A DNA stretch of 64,000 nt from Oceanospirillales bacterium (GCA_018223185.1 JAAEYW010000016.1:1-64000); one strand, 5' to 3'. Shown: positions 55,291-64,000, numbered from the stretch's first letter. Notes: generated by a model from the sequence alone, not told the origin. Numbers and translations: made by a program.

Positions 55291-56112
55291 TCAGACGCTG
55301 GCTGTCGGATCCAGTTCTTTCAGGTGGGCCAGAAACAGCGTAAATATATCGGACTGGGTGGAGGTGTTGAGTCGGGTGTGGATGTTCTTGCGATGTACTT
55401 TTACCGTCCCCAGACTGATATCCAGCATATTGGCGATCGCCTTTGAGGAGTGCCCCTGCAAAATCAGCCCCGCAATCTGTTGCTCTCTTGGGGTTAGCAC
55501 GCCACTGCCGAAGGTGCTGATCGCCTGGTTCATGGCACCCTCAGATTTCTCATATTTGACAAACTCCTGAGATTGCGACCACCAGAACTGACGAATGATC
55601 GATTTGATAACCGGGTAGATAGCATTCAGACGGCTTAGCTCAGCCCGGGTAATAGTGCCCCGACTGGTTCTGCGTCCCAGTGAGATGGCGCAACTGACTT
55701 TCGGGTCGAGCTCGATGATCAGATTGATCTCATCGATCAGATCGAACTCTTTGTAGCAGCTTTGGTAGTATTTGGTGGTTTCAAAGCTGTCAGGCGCGAT
55801 ATCAATCAGCCGGCTGACCCCTTCTCCCAGACTACCACTGTGGATTGCATTAAACAGCGGGTCGAGAATGTAGGCCCGGTTGATATAATTATGCAGCGTG
55901 AGGCTCTGTTCTGCAGGGTCAGTGGGATGAAGAATGAGTGGTTTCAGCGATTTTCTGAAGGTCACGACCAGCATCGAGTCGAAATGGCACTGACTGGCAA
56001 GAAATTTTTCCAGCATACCGCCAAAACTGGGTAGGCGTATGGTGTCTATAAGAGCAGCAAGGTCCTTTTGCCAGTTTTCAGATGCGTTGCGCTGTGCACT
56101 CATACTTTGCAT
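55291..56112 (-). CDS. LuxR-family regulator
   Basis: A 273-residue regulator with a C-terminal LuxR HTH (LTPREQQIAGLILQGHSSKAIANMLDISLGTVKVHRKNIHTRL) after an N-terminal domain of about 190 residues that does not match the autoinducer domain clearly. AGGAG 7 bases before the ATG at 56112 fixes the start; the frame continues upstream without a site. It lies between puuC and spuC, so control of putrescine genes is plausible. The GGGGGTAT motifs are candidate sites. Confidence 0.82.
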   Translation of the reverse strand: MQSMSAQRNASENWQKDLAALIDTIRLPSFGGMLEKFLASQCHFDSMLVVTFRKSLKPLILHPTDPAEQSLTLHNYINRAYILDPLFNAIHSGSLGEGVSRLIDIAPDSFETTKYYQSCYKEFDLIDEINLIIELDPKVSCAISLGRRTSRGTITRAELSRLNAIYPVIKSIIRQFWWSQSQEFVKYEKSEGAMNQAISTFGSGVLTPREQQIAGLILQGHSSKAIANMLDISLGTVKVHRKNIHTRLNTSTQSDIFTLFLAHLKELDPTASV

Positions 56113-56320
56113 GGCAGGGCTCCTGCTCCGGGCATTAAAAAGAGAAAAAGATCCGGCTGCAATTATCAGTAACGATTTCGTCAATGATAAGGACAAAGGA
56201 TCAATACCGGTAATACTGATCCAGTGCAGCCGGATAAGGGAGATCAGGGCTGTCTGCTTCTGATCTCCTCCTGCATAACGATAGTGGAAGAATTACACAG
56301 GTAAAAGGTTAGTGTTCTGA

Positions 56321-57700
56321 TCAGCTCACTGACTTAAGGGTCAGGTCAAAGCACAGACGCACTTTTTCACACAGCTCATCAACTTCAGCATGACTGATGA
56401 CCAGTGGTGGTGAGAGAACCATCCGGCTGCCTACCGCACGCATGATCAGGCCATTGTTGAAGCAGTGATCCCGGCAGACCATACCGATATCGATATCGTC
56501 ACCAAACAGTTCTCTCGGCGCTTTGTTTTTTACCAGGGCAATACCCGCGATCAGACCTGTGCCTTCGATATGACCCACCAACGGATGATCGGCAACTGCT
56601 TCGCGCAGTTTTTTCTGGAAGTAGGGGCCGATATCTTTGGCAACATACTCAACGATGTTTTCTTTCTTCATCAGTTGTATGTTGGCGATGGCAACCGCCG
56701 CCGCAACCGGGTGTCCGGAGTAAGTAAAGCCGTGGTTGAAGTCCTCGTTATGTTCGATAAATGCGTTGGCGATCCGGTCACCTACAGCAACTGCTGCAAT
56801 TGGCAAGTATCCGGAAGAGAGTCCTTTCGCCATCGACATAATGTCAGGTTTAAAGCCCAGAGTTTCACAGCCAAACCAGCTGCCGGTACGGCCAAAGCCA
56901 CAGATTACTTCATCGGCAGCCAGCAGAATGTCATATTTATCACAGACCTTCTGAATCTCTGTCCAGTAGTTGGCAGGTGGAACGATTACCCCGCCAGCAC
57001 CCTGGATAGGCTCGCCGACAAAGGCGGCTACATTGTCAGGGCCAACTTCAAGAATTTTTTCTTCCAGTGCTTTAGCGCAGGCGATGCCGAACTCTTCTTC
57101 GGTCATATCACCGGCTTCGCCATACCAGTAGGGCTGACGAATACGGGCGATATTCGGAACCATCGGGCCGCCCTGTTTATGCATGCCGCCCATTCCGCCA
57201 AGGCTGGTGCCGCCGATGGTGCTGCCGTGATACGCATTCTCACGGGCGATCAGAATATTGCGGTATGGCTTGCCTTTGATAGACCAGTACTGGCGTACCA
57301 TCCGGATAATGGTGTCGATCGCTTCAGAACCCGAGTTGGCAAAGAAGATGTGGTTCAGATCACCCGGAGTGACACTGGCAATCTCTTTGGCAAGCTGAGC
57401 GACGGGTGCATGGGTTGTCTGAAAAAAGGTGTTGTAATACGCCAGCTGTTTCATCTGGCTGTTGGCCGCTTCAATCAGTTCGGTTCGGCCATAGCCCATA
57501 TTGACACACCACAGGCCTGCCATACCGTCGAGAATTTTGTTGCCTTCACTGTCCCACAGATACACTCCGTCAGCGTGAGTGATTACCCGTGCTCCTTTCT
57601 TATTCAGTGCACCGGTGTTGGTAAAGGGATGCATATGGTGTTCAGCGTCGATAGCCTGTACATCTGCGGTGTTTAATGAACTGTTGTTATTTTCGAGCAT
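56321..57700 (-). CDS. spuC: Putrescine-type aminotransferase (class III, PLP)
   Basis: A 459-residue class III aminotransferase, close in style to SpuC putrescine-pyruvate transaminase. Features: FFANSGSEAIDTIIRMVRQYW (PLP phosphate site), ENAYHGSTIGGTSLGGM, LLAADEVICGFGRTG (Asp) and IMSMAKGLSSGY (PLP Lys). It would convert putrescine to 4-aminobutyraldehyde. Two GntR-type dyads lie upstream (57791-57820). Substrate is inferred from sequence style and neighbours. Confidence 0.88.
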   Translation of the reverse strand: MLENNNSSLNTADVQAIDAEHHMHPFTNTGALNKKGARVITHADGVYLWDSEGNKILDGMAGLWCVNMGYGRTELIEAANSQMKQLAYYNTFFQTTHAPVAQLAKEIASVTPGDLNHIFFANSGSEAIDTIIRMVRQYWSIKGKPYRNILIARENAYHGSTIGGTSLGGMGGMHKQGGPMVPNIARIRQPYWYGEAGDMTEEEFGIACAKALEEKILEVGPDNVAAFVGEPIQGAGGVIVPPANYWTEIQKVCDKYDILLAADEVICGFGRTGSWFGCETLGFKPDIMSMAKGLSSGYLPIAAVAVGDRIANAFIEHNEDFNHGFTYSGHPVAAAVAIANIQLMKKENIVEYVAKDIGPYFQKKLREAVADHPLVGHIEGTGLIAGIALVKNKAPRELFGDDIDIGMVCRDHCFNNGLIMRAVGSRMVLSPPLVISHAEVDELCEKVRLCFDLTLKSVS

Positions 57701-57790
57701 TGACTCTCTCCCAACCAGTCACCGGATCTGAACAGTGGCCGGTGAATAAATAAAACGATGAAACGATTCGGATAGCTATATTCGAATCAA

Positions 57791-57820
57791 TTTTGTGATC
57801 ACTATTTTGTGATCACAAAA
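57791..57820. promoter_or_regulatory. Pair of GntR-type operators upstream of spuC
   Basis: The half-dyad TTTTGTGATCAC (57791-57802) and the perfect 16-bp palindrome TTTTGTGATCACAAAA (57805-57820) are centred 14 bases apart. The same core occurs twice at 58753-58789. Confidence 0.75.
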
Positions 57821-57833
57821 ATACAAAGTCAAT

Positions 57834-57874
57834 AAAAAAAGCCTCAAAAGATAAAAGTTATCTTCAGAGGCTTT
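57834..57874 (-). terminator. Terminator of the GntR gene
   Basis: On the minus strand AAAGCCTC and GAGGCTTT pair around an inner hairpin and run into TTTTTTT. Confidence 0.8.
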
Positions 57875-57919
57875 CCGGTGGATTATTGTGCCGGGTATAA
57901 AAAGCAGGGCAGATAAAGC

Positions 57920-58627
57920 TCAGTGGCCTGAGTTTTCAATAAATGTGTGAAGCATTTCAGGGGTTCCGGCAAACGCAATGCCTTCGCGGATATCGGCAGC
58001 GATTGCCATTTGCAGGGCGTATGCATCTTTTCTTTCGATGGCAGACATCGCTTCATTGTGCCGGTCAACCAGATAGTGCTCCTCCAGCTCGCTTGTGGCC
58101 ATGCGCATAAAAGGCCCCAGCTGCAGCCAGAGACTTTCGATCAGGGGCAGGGTAACCTGATGCGGGTTGGCGGTATAAAGTGCACGGTGAAAATTCTGGT
58201 TGAGAATGCTGATCTGATCAAGATTCTCCTCTTCCTGTGCCTGATCGATCATACTATCCAGTGAGCGAAGCTGTTCCAGCCGGTCATTGTCAATATAAGG
58301 CAGGGCCCGGGCGGCAGCGTGAGATTCAATAGCAATTCGGGCTTCACATAGCTCATTGAATTTCATGGCGGTCATTTTTGGCACCATAACTCTGCGGTTG
58401 CCCTGAATTTCCAGTGCGTTTTCTGCCGCCAGTTGTCGCAGTGCTTCGCGCACAGGCATGGGGCTGACATCCAGAATTCCCGCCAGTTCGCGGATGGTAA
58501 GTACCCTCCCAGGGAGGATTTCGCCATACATAACTGCGCTGCGAAGTGTCTGGTATACCCATTGGGTGATAGTTACAGATTCATCACGTTCAGTTAATGT
58601 TATTTTTATCGGAGATTTCTTGTCCAT
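57920..58627 (-). CDS. GntR-family regulator (FCD domain)
   Basis: A 235-residue regulator. The N-terminal winged helix is WVYQTLRSAVMYGEILPGRVLTIRELAGILDVSPMPVREALRQLAAENAL, followed by a helical FCD-type ligand domain (CEARIAIESHAAARALPYI, LNQNFHRALYTAN). The ATG at 58627 gives MDKKSPIKI; the GTG at 58699 is an unlikely extension. It sits between spuC and puuA with TGTGATCACA dyads on both sides, a consensus seen for this family, so it probably represses both and itself. The inducer, likely putrescine or a derivative, is inferred. Confidence 0.88.
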   Translation of the reverse strand: MDKKSPIKITLTERDESVTITQWVYQTLRSAVMYGEILPGRVLTIRELAGILDVSPMPVREALRQLAAENALEIQGNRRVMVPKMTAMKFNELCEARIAIESHAAARALPYIDNDRLEQLRSLDSMIDQAQEEENLDQISILNQNFHRALYTANPHQVTLPLIESLWLQLGPFMRMATSELEEHYLVDRHNEAMSAIERKDAYALQMAIAADIREGIAFAGTPEMLHTFIENSGH

Positions 58628-58752
58628 AATCAAAGTTGGTTCTGGCCTTGTTCTCTTGGGAATCTGACTAAGCAGATTCTCTTGTTGTAATGCGATCACT
58701 AAATAGGTTACATGACATTTTTAACAGATGTCGATATTGACCGCCAGAAAAA

Positions 58753-58789
58753 AATGTGATCACATTGCTTTATTGTTTGTGATCACAAA
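58753..58789. promoter_or_regulatory. Pair of GntR-type operators upstream of puuA
   Basis: Two perfect dyads AATGTGATCACATT (58753-58766) and TTTGTGATCACAAA (58776-58789), centred 23 bases apart, lie between the GntR gene and puuA. Confidence 0.78.
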
Positions 58790-58874
58790 AGCGTGATGGC
58801 TAAGCTAAACTGATCATGACGGTATGTTGTGACCCACCAGAGTGTGGGAATGAAAGATTTCGAGTGAGAATCTT

Positions 58875-60218
58875 ATGACGTTTAAGAAAGAAAAAGATAA
58901 AGAGTTTGACCTGTTTATAGCTGACCTGAATGGTAACTTGCGGGGTAAGCGGCTGCCAGCGAACGCAGCGGTTAAAGTATTTGAAGAGGGTGTGAAGCTG
59001 CCGCGTTCAGTTCTTGGCTTCGATTTCTGGGGTGATGATGTTCTGGATAATGGTCTGGTTTTTGAGACCGGCGATATGGATGGTATCTGTATGCCTGTTG
59101 GCGACCGGCCGATTCCTGTGCCATGGGCTGAAGAGCCAAGGGATCAGATTCTGGCGATGATGTCTAACCCGGATGGTACGCCATTTGGTTGTGACCCGCG
59201 TCAGGTGCTGGCGGGGGTAGTTAAGCGGTTTAAGGCAATCGGGTTGACGCCTGTGATGGCGACTGAACTTGAATTCTATCTTATGGATGGCGAGTCAGAA
59301 GAGACCCAGCGTCCTAAGCCTCCTGTGCTTTCTGAAGGGCATGGGCGCCGTTTAAGTGAAACCGACTGTTACTCGATTGATGAGATGGATGGTCTGTCAG
59401 CTTTTTTTGCTGAGGTGCGTGAAGTTTGTGAAATTCAGGGTGTTCCTGCGGACACTATTATTTCTGAATTGGGACCAGGTCAGTTTGAAATTAATTTGCT
59501 GCACGTAAATGACCCTCTGATGGCGGGTGATCAGGCAATTATGTTCAAGCGCCTGATTAAAGGGATCTCCCGTAAGCATGGTTATTCTGCCACCTTTATG
59601 GCAAAACCTTACTCCGATAAAAGTGGTAATGGCTTCCATGTTCATTTCAGTTTGTTGGATGAGGCGGGTAATAACGTTTTTGATGACGGTGGTGAAGACG
59701 GGACCGATATACTGAAAAATGCAGTAGCGGGTCTGATGCATACCATGTCTGACAGCATGCTGATCTTTGCACCGCATATGAACTCCTACCGCCGTTTTAT
59801 GGCGGGCGCTCATGCGCCGACTATTGCTACCTGGGGCTATGAAAACCGCACAGTGGCGATCCGTATTCCTGAAAGTCCTTGTGTGGCCCGCCGGATTGAA
59901 CACCGGGTTTCCGGTGCCGACGCAAACCCCTATCTGGTACTGGCGGCTATCCTGGCCGGGGCGTTGTACGGTATTGAGAATAAGCTGATGCCGCCGGCTC
60001 CCATAGAGGGTGATGCTTATGCGGACGGTGATCAGGAGCTGACTCTGCCGAATAAGTGGGATATTGCTACCGATCTGTTTGCCGAAAGCGGAGTGCTGAA
60101 AGAGTACCTTGGCGAGGAGTTTGTCAGAGTCTTCTCTGCAGCAAAGCGACAGGAACAGCGAAAACTCAATGAACAGATCTCTGATATCGAGTATGAGTCA
60201 TATTTAGGATTGCTGTAA
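58875..60218 (+). CDS. puuA: Gamma-glutamylputrescine synthetase (glutamine synthetase family)
   Basis: A 447-residue glutamine synthetase-like enzyme that ligates glutamate to putrescine. Metal and ATP sites are seen in ATELEFYLMDG, ELGPGQFEINLLHV, GNGFHVHFSLLDEAGNN and NRTVAIRIPESP. Sequence type is PuuA/SpuI (start FDLFIADLNGNLRGKRLPA). It is divergent from the GntR gene and followed by the putrescine transporter. No puuB or puuD is in the window. Confidence 0.9.
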   Translation: MTFKKEKDKEFDLFIADLNGNLRGKRLPANAAVKVFEEGVKLPRSVLGFDFWGDDVLDNGLVFETGDMDGICMPVGDRPIPVPWAEEPRDQILAMMSNPDGTPFGCDPRQVLAGVVKRFKAIGLTPVMATELEFYLMDGESEETQRPKPPVLSEGHGRRLSETDCYSIDEMDGLSAFFAEVREVCEIQGVPADTIISELGPGQFEINLLHVNDPLMAGDQAIMFKRLIKGISRKHGYSATFMAKPYSDKSGNGFHVHFSLLDEAGNNVFDDGGEDGTDILKNAVAGLMHTMSDSMLIFAPHMNSYRRFMAGAHAPTIATWGYENRTVAIRIPESPCVARRIEHRVSGADANPYLVLAAILAGALYGIENKLMPPAPIEGDAYADGDQELTLPNKWDIATDLFAESGVLKEYLGEEFVRVFSAAKRQEQRKLNEQISDIEYESYLGLL

Positions 60219-60247
60219 GATATTGATATAAAGGGTTTAATCGCTGA

Positions 60248-60324
60248 TACCTATTGGGGGGTATATAGCTGACAGGGAGGTTGAAGTACATTTTTAAAAG
60301 TGTCGCAAACTAACCATTTGCGAC
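60248..60324 (+). promoter_or_regulatory. Regulatory leader before the putrescine-binding protein gene
   Basis: TACCTATTGGGGGGTATA (60248-60265) resembles the motif before puuC at 52706. A stem-loop follows (GTCGCAAA 60302-60309 with TTTGCGAC 60317-60324). The 272-base spacer 60219-60490 shows no supported gene. Confidence 0.45.
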
Positions 60325-60490
60325 CGGGAAGCTTGAGCGCTGTCTTCTTAATCAGAGGGGCAGCCAGGATAATAACAAAAAAAAGATGTGGCTCTGATGA
60401 GCGCCGCACTGCGGTATCTAAAGAGTTAATGCTTATAGGATGGACAGCAAACGTTGCGACATCTTATAGCACCAGAAATGGAGTAATAAA

Positions 60491-61582
60491 ATGAATCCGA
60501 AGAAACTTGGTCTTGCAGTAGCACTGGCTGCGTCTGTTTCCACTGCTGTAATGGCTGAAGAACAGGTTGTAAATTTTTACAACTGGTCTGATTACATTAG
60601 CCCTGAGATCCTGGAAAACTTCACCAGAGATACCGGAATCAAGGTTAACTATGACGTTTATGACTCGAATGAGGTGCTTGAAGCTAAGCTGATGTCTGGC
60701 GGCACCGGTTATGATGTCGTCGTACCCACTGGTTCTTTTCTTGAGCGCCAGGTGCAGGCCGGAATCTACGGTGAGATTGATCACGCTAAGCTGACCAATT
60801 ATGGCAACCTTGATACTGTTATGATTGAGAAAATTGCCCGTCACGATCCAGGCAATAAACACAACGTTCCTTATGCCTGGGGAACAATCGGTCTGGGGTA
60901 TAACATTGATATGGTCAGGGAGCGACTGGGTGATATGCCGGTTGATACGCTTGATCTGGTCTTTAAACCTGAGGTTGCTGCCAAGCTGAAAGATTGCGGT
61001 ATTTCCCTGCTTGATTCTCCTGCCGAAATGGTTTCGATGGCGCTCAATTATCTGGGGCTTGATCCAAACTCTGAGAAGAAAGCTGATCTGAATAAGGCTG
61101 AAGCGCTGCTGAAGTCTGTCCGCGACAACTATCGTAAATTTGACTCTTCTGCCTATATCTCTGATTTGGCGAATGGTGATAGCTGTGTGGCTGTAGGCTA
61201 TAACGGTGATGTGCTGCAGGCTCAGGGACGTGCAGAAGAAGCGGGTCAGGGTGTCAATATCGGTTATGCCATTCCAAAAGAGGGCACTCTGGTATGGTTC
61301 GATCTGATGGCTATTCCTGCTGATGCTCCACATAAAGACGCTGCTTATAAGCTGGTGGATTATATCCTCAGAGGTGACAGCGCCGCATCTATCTCTAACT
61401 ATGCCTACTATGCTGTAGCTAATAAGGCAGCTGAACCAATGCTGCTGGACGAGGTGTTGAATAATCCCGGTATCTATCCGTCAGACGAAGTGAAGGCTAA
61501 TCTGTTTACTCAGAATGCCCACACCGCTAAGTTTGACCGTTTGCTGACCCGGGCCTGGACTGGAATTAAAACCGGTCGATAA
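60491..61582 (+). CDS. potF: Putrescine/polyamine ABC transporter substrate-binding protein
   Basis: A 363-residue periplasmic protein of the PotF/SpuD type. The signal peptide ends in VSTAVMAEE. QVVNFYNWSDYISPEILENFTRDTGIKVNYDVYDSNE and YDVVVPTGSFLERQ are standard for this family, as is the aromatic and acidic ligand pocket (WGTIGLGYN; YNGDV). It is the first gene of a potFGHI-type operon. Confidence 0.9.
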   Translation: MNPKKLGLAVALAASVSTAVMAEEQVVNFYNWSDYISPEILENFTRDTGIKVNYDVYDSNEVLEAKLMSGGTGYDVVVPTGSFLERQVQAGIYGEIDHAKLTNYGNLDTVMIEKIARHDPGNKHNVPYAWGTIGLGYNIDMVRERLGDMPVDTLDLVFKPEVAAKLKDCGISLLDSPAEMVSMALNYLGLDPNSEKKADLNKAEALLKSVRDNYRKFDSSAYISDLANGDSCVAVGYNGDVLQAQGRAEEAGQGVNIGYAIPKEGTLVWFDLMAIPADAPHKDAAYKLVDYILRGDSAASISNYAYYAVANKAAEPMLLDEVLNNPGIYPSDEVKANLFTQNAHTAKFDRLLTRAWTGIKTGR

Positions 61583-61592
61583 GTCTGCCCTT

Positions 61593-61612
61593 GGCAGGGG
61601 GTATCCCCTGCC
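61593..61612 (+). other. Stem-loop between potF and potG
   Basis: GGCAGGGG pairs with CCCCTGCC around GTAT, followed by non-T sequence. It may stabilise the binding-protein message or reduce read-through. Confidence 0.6.
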
Positions 61613-61751
61613 TGTGAGTTATCACAAAGCTTTCGGAATGCGCCATGAACCGGTACAGAAACGGGCAGGGCGCAGATAGAGAGCTTCATAAATAATTACC
61701 TGGGCGCTTCTGATCAGCGTTCAGAGTATGAATATGTAATCAGGGTGTAGT

Positions 61752-62933
61752 ATGACTTCTACTTTAACAATTGAGCCGCAGAGTGAAATCGTAGCTGCGG
61801 CATCTGTCAAAACCTCCAAAATGCCTCTTTGGAAGCAGGAGGGGGCAGAGCCTTTTCTGCGAATAGAAAACATTACCAAAAAATTTGGTGAGTTTACCGC
61901 CGTCGATAATATCTCTCTGGATATCTATAAAAACGAACTGTTTTGTCTTTTAGGCGGTTCCGGTTCTGGTAAAAGTACTCTGCTGCGTATGCTGGCAGGC
62001 TTTGAGTCACCTACAAGTGGCCGTATTATCATTGATGGGGTTGATATGGCCGGTATTCAGCCATGGAAACGTCCGGTCAATATGATGTTTCAGTCCTACG
62101 CCTTGTTTCCCCATCTGTCGGTAGAAGAGAATGTTGCCTTTGGCCTGAAGCGTGAAGGGCTTGATCGCTCTGAGGTTAAACAGCGCGTGGCTAAAATGCT
62201 GGATATGGTGCAGCTGGGGCATCTTGGTAAGCGTAAGCCTAATCAGCTCTCCGGTGGTCAGCGTCAGCGTGTTGCGCTGGCCCGTTCTCTGGTGAAGCGA
62301 CCAAAGCTGCTGCTGCTGGATGAGCCGTTAGGTGCTCTGGATAAGAAGTTACGCGAAGAGACACAGTTTGAGCTGATCAATATTCAGGAAGAGCTGGGGG
62401 TGACCTTTGTCGTGGTAACCCACGATCAGGAAGAGGCAATGACGCTGGCCAGCCGCATCGGTGTTATGAATCACGGTGTTATTGTTCAGACCGCTGAACC
62501 TCACGATGTATACGAATACCCGAACAGTCGTTTCGTGGCTGAGTTTATCGGTTCGGTCAATCTGTTTGAAGGCCGGGTAGTTGAAGACCTGCCTGATTCT
62601 GTAAAGATAGATTCAAAAGATGCCGGGAAGATCCTCCATGTGTATCATGGCATCAGTTGTGCTCCGAACCAGAAGGTTCATGTTGCGCTGCGTCCGGAAA
62701 AAACCCATATCAGCAAAGAGAAACCGGAACAGCAGGAAAACTGCATTAAGGGTGTGATTGAAGAGACTGCTTATATGGGCAGTTTGTCTGTCTATCGGGT
62801 GCGTCTGGCCAGCGGGATGGAGGTGCGTGTCACTCAGCCGAACACCACCCGTGAATTAGGTGCCCGGCTGACCTGGAATGATGAAGTGTATCTTTACTGG
62901 GATATAGACAGCAGCGTGGTGTTGACATCATGA
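61752..62933 (+). CDS. potG: Polyamine ABC transporter ATP-binding protein
   Basis: A 393-residue ATPase. Walker A GGSGSGKST, signature LSGGQRQRVALARSL and Walker B LLLLDEPLGALD, followed by a TOBE domain (RPEKTHISKE, VTQPNTTRELG). Close to PotG. Its TGA overlaps the ATG of the next gene. Confidence 0.92.
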   Translation: MTSTLTIEPQSEIVAAASVKTSKMPLWKQEGAEPFLRIENITKKFGEFTAVDNISLDIYKNELFCLLGGSGSGKSTLLRMLAGFESPTSGRIIIDGVDMAGIQPWKRPVNMMFQSYALFPHLSVEENVAFGLKREGLDRSEVKQRVAKMLDMVQLGHLGKRKPNQLSGGQRQRVALARSLVKRPKLLLLDEPLGALDKKLREETQFELINIQEELGVTFVVVTHDQEEAMTLASRIGVMNHGVIVQTAEPHDVYEYPNSRFVAEFIGSVNLFEGRVVEDLPDSVKIDSKDAGKILHVYHGISCAPNQKVHVALRPEKTHISKEKPEQQENCIKGVIEETAYMGSLSVYRVRLASGMEVRVTQPNTTRELGARLTWNDEVYLYWDIDSSVVLTS

Positions 62934-63886
62934 GTATTCAGACCGGTTCTGCCTGGGTGGAGGGCTCCGGTTCACGCCTGGCAAAGTATAATTTACTTAA
63001 TCGAATTAACTGGGGGCGGTTTTCGGTTATCGCGATCCCCATGCTCTGGCTGGCAGTTTTTTTCTTTGTACCCTTTTTGGTGGTGTTTAAGATTTCTCTG
63101 TCAGAAACAGCCATTGCAGTGCCGCCCTATACCGCATTGCTGGACTGGAACCTGGAAGACGCGTTTATCAATCTGAAGCTGAATCTGGGGAACTATCTGT
63201 TCCTGTTTGAAGATTCGTTTTATATCGATGCATACCTGAGTTCGATTAAGATTGCTGCAATCTCAACGGTGTTTACATTGCTGATTGCGTTTCCGATTGC
63301 GTATATGATCGCCCGAAGTAAGCCGACAACCCGGGCGTTGCTTTTGTCACTGGTGATTCTGCCTTTCTGGACCTCCTTTCTGTTACGGGTGTATGCCTGG
63401 ATGGGGTTTCTTAAGAAGAATGGCCTGATCAATGAGTTTTTGCTGAGTACCGGTATCATCGATCAGCCGCTTATTATGTTGCAGACCGATTTTGCCGTTT
63501 ACATCGGTATTGTTTATACCTATCTGCCATTCATGGTTCTGCCGCTCTATAGTGCGCTGGAAAAAATGGATATCACGTTACTGGAAGCGGCTGAAGATCT
63601 GGGCTCAAAACCGGCAACCAGCTTCTTTCTGATCACGGTGCCGATGGCGATGCCGGGTATTATCGCCGGCTGTATGCTGGTGTTTATTCCGGCGGTGGGC
63701 GAATTTGTTATTCCGGCGTTGCTGGGTGGCTCTGATACGCTGATGATCGGACGGGTATTGTGGGATGAGTTTTTCCTCAATCGTGACTGGCCGATGGCTT
63801 CGGCGGTTGCTGTTGTGATGCTGATTGTGCTGGTGTTGCCAATCATGATGATCCGAAACAGTCAGGGTAAAGAGGAGGCGGTCTGA
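62930..63886 (+). CDS. potH: Polyamine ABC transporter permease PotH-type
   Basis: A 318-residue permease with about six helices and the EAA loop LLEAAEDLGSKPATSFFLITVPMAMPGIIAG. The start overlaps potG by four bases (ATGA) and the stop overlaps the ATG of the next gene (TGATG), so translation is coupled along the operon. Confidence 0.92.
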   Translation: MSIQTGSAWVEGSGSRLAKYNLLNRINWGRFSVIAIPMLWLAVFFFVPFLVVFKISLSETAIAVPPYTALLDWNLEDAFINLKLNLGNYLFLFEDSFYIDAYLSSIKIAAISTVFTLLIAFPIAYMIARSKPTTRALLLSLVILPFWTSFLLRVYAWMGFLKKNGLINEFLLSTGIIDQPLIMLQTDFAVYIGIVYTYLPFMVLPLYSALEKMDITLLEAAEDLGSKPATSFFLITVPMAMPGIIAGCMLVFIPAVGEFVIPALLGGSDTLMIGRVLWDEFFLNRDWPMASAVAVVMLIVLVLPIMMIRNSQGKEEAV

Positions 63887-64000
63887 TGAAACGTAGATCT
63901 CTGTTTTTAAATACGACCGCGACTATGGGATTTATCTTTCTGTATGCGCCAATGATCGCACTGGTGGTATACAGCTTCAATAAGTCCAAGCTGGTAACGG
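63886..64000 (+). CDS. potI: Polyamine ABC transporter permease PotI-type, partial
   Basis: The first 38 codons only; the gene runs off the window end. MKRRSLFLNT is followed by a membrane helix (GFIFLYAPMIALVVYSFNKSK), matching the start of PotI permeases. Confidence 0.8.
   Translation, partial: MKRRSLFLNTTATMGFIFLYAPMIALVVYSFNKSKLVT

Noticed and set aside
54986-55570. 194-residue frame across the REP region
   Set aside because: It consists of translated REP repeats and the antisense of the LuxR gene.
56465-57676. 403-residue frame antisense to spuC
   Set aside because: The opposite strand encodes a complete class III aminotransferase with all key residues; the long antisense frame is a codon-bias effect.
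60300-60494. 64-residue frame before the putrescine-binding protein gene
   Set aside because: It runs through a stem-loop and overlaps the real start; no signal or family motif is visible.

Overview
The window looks like a chromosome segment of a marine gammaproteobacterium. TorF-like porins, a BetI/choline-glycine betaine locus, SpuC/PuuA-type putrescine genes and small REP elements together suggest an Oceanospirillales-type genome; the genus cannot be fixed from sequence alone. The unifying theme is uptake and oxidation of amines. No rRNA, tRNA or CRISPR array was seen.

Left part (1-27.7 kb): two quinohemoprotein amine dehydrogenase (QHNDH) loci. A very large hybrid histidine kinase and its OmpR/TorR-type response regulator (69-7151, minus strand) lie divergent from operon 1: qhpA-qhpD-qhpC-qhpB, a terminator, then qhpF-qhpE-qhpG (7502-16004). 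A 49-codon ORF made of eight 15-bp repeats follows qhpG directly. Next come NADAR and RidA family genes and a phenylacetaldehyde-type aldehyde dehydrogenase. A second structural operon (qhpA2-D2-C2-B2, 19318-23929) has its own radical SAM enzyme but no second qhpF, qhpE or qhpG. It is followed by a porin and a sigma-54 activator. The aldehyde dehydrogenase and qhpA2 are divergent, and each has a clear -24/-12 promoter.

Middle (27.7-34 kb): housekeeping and unknown genes: a YiiM MOSC protein, YceH, YceI, an unknown membrane protein, an OmpR-type two-component pair, a small protein and a secreted phospholipase A2-like protein.

34-44 kb: choline and betaine. betI is on the plus strand. On the minus strand, in order of transcription, are betB, betA, choX, choW, choV, a compact BCCT-like transporter and a TorF-type outer membrane protein.

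44-64 kb: agmatine and polyamine use plus unrelated genes. A LysR regulator is divergent from agmatinase, and a MocR/PdxR-type regulator is divergent from an FMN-binding split-barrel protein. These are followed by a Sel1 lipoprotein, a Gly/Asn-rich secreted protein, an HD-GYP protein, a lipoprotein, a LysE exporter, a second TorF protein, puuC, a REP-rich spacer, a LuxR regulator, spuC, a GntR regulator with four dyad operators, puuA and a potFGHI-like putrescine ABC transporter cut by the window end. Agmatine would be converted to putrescine by agmatinase. Putrescine would enter through the ABC transporter and be oxidised through SpuC and/or PuuA-PuuC. Primary amines would be oxidised in the periplasm by QHNDH and the aldehydes removed by the dehydrogenase.
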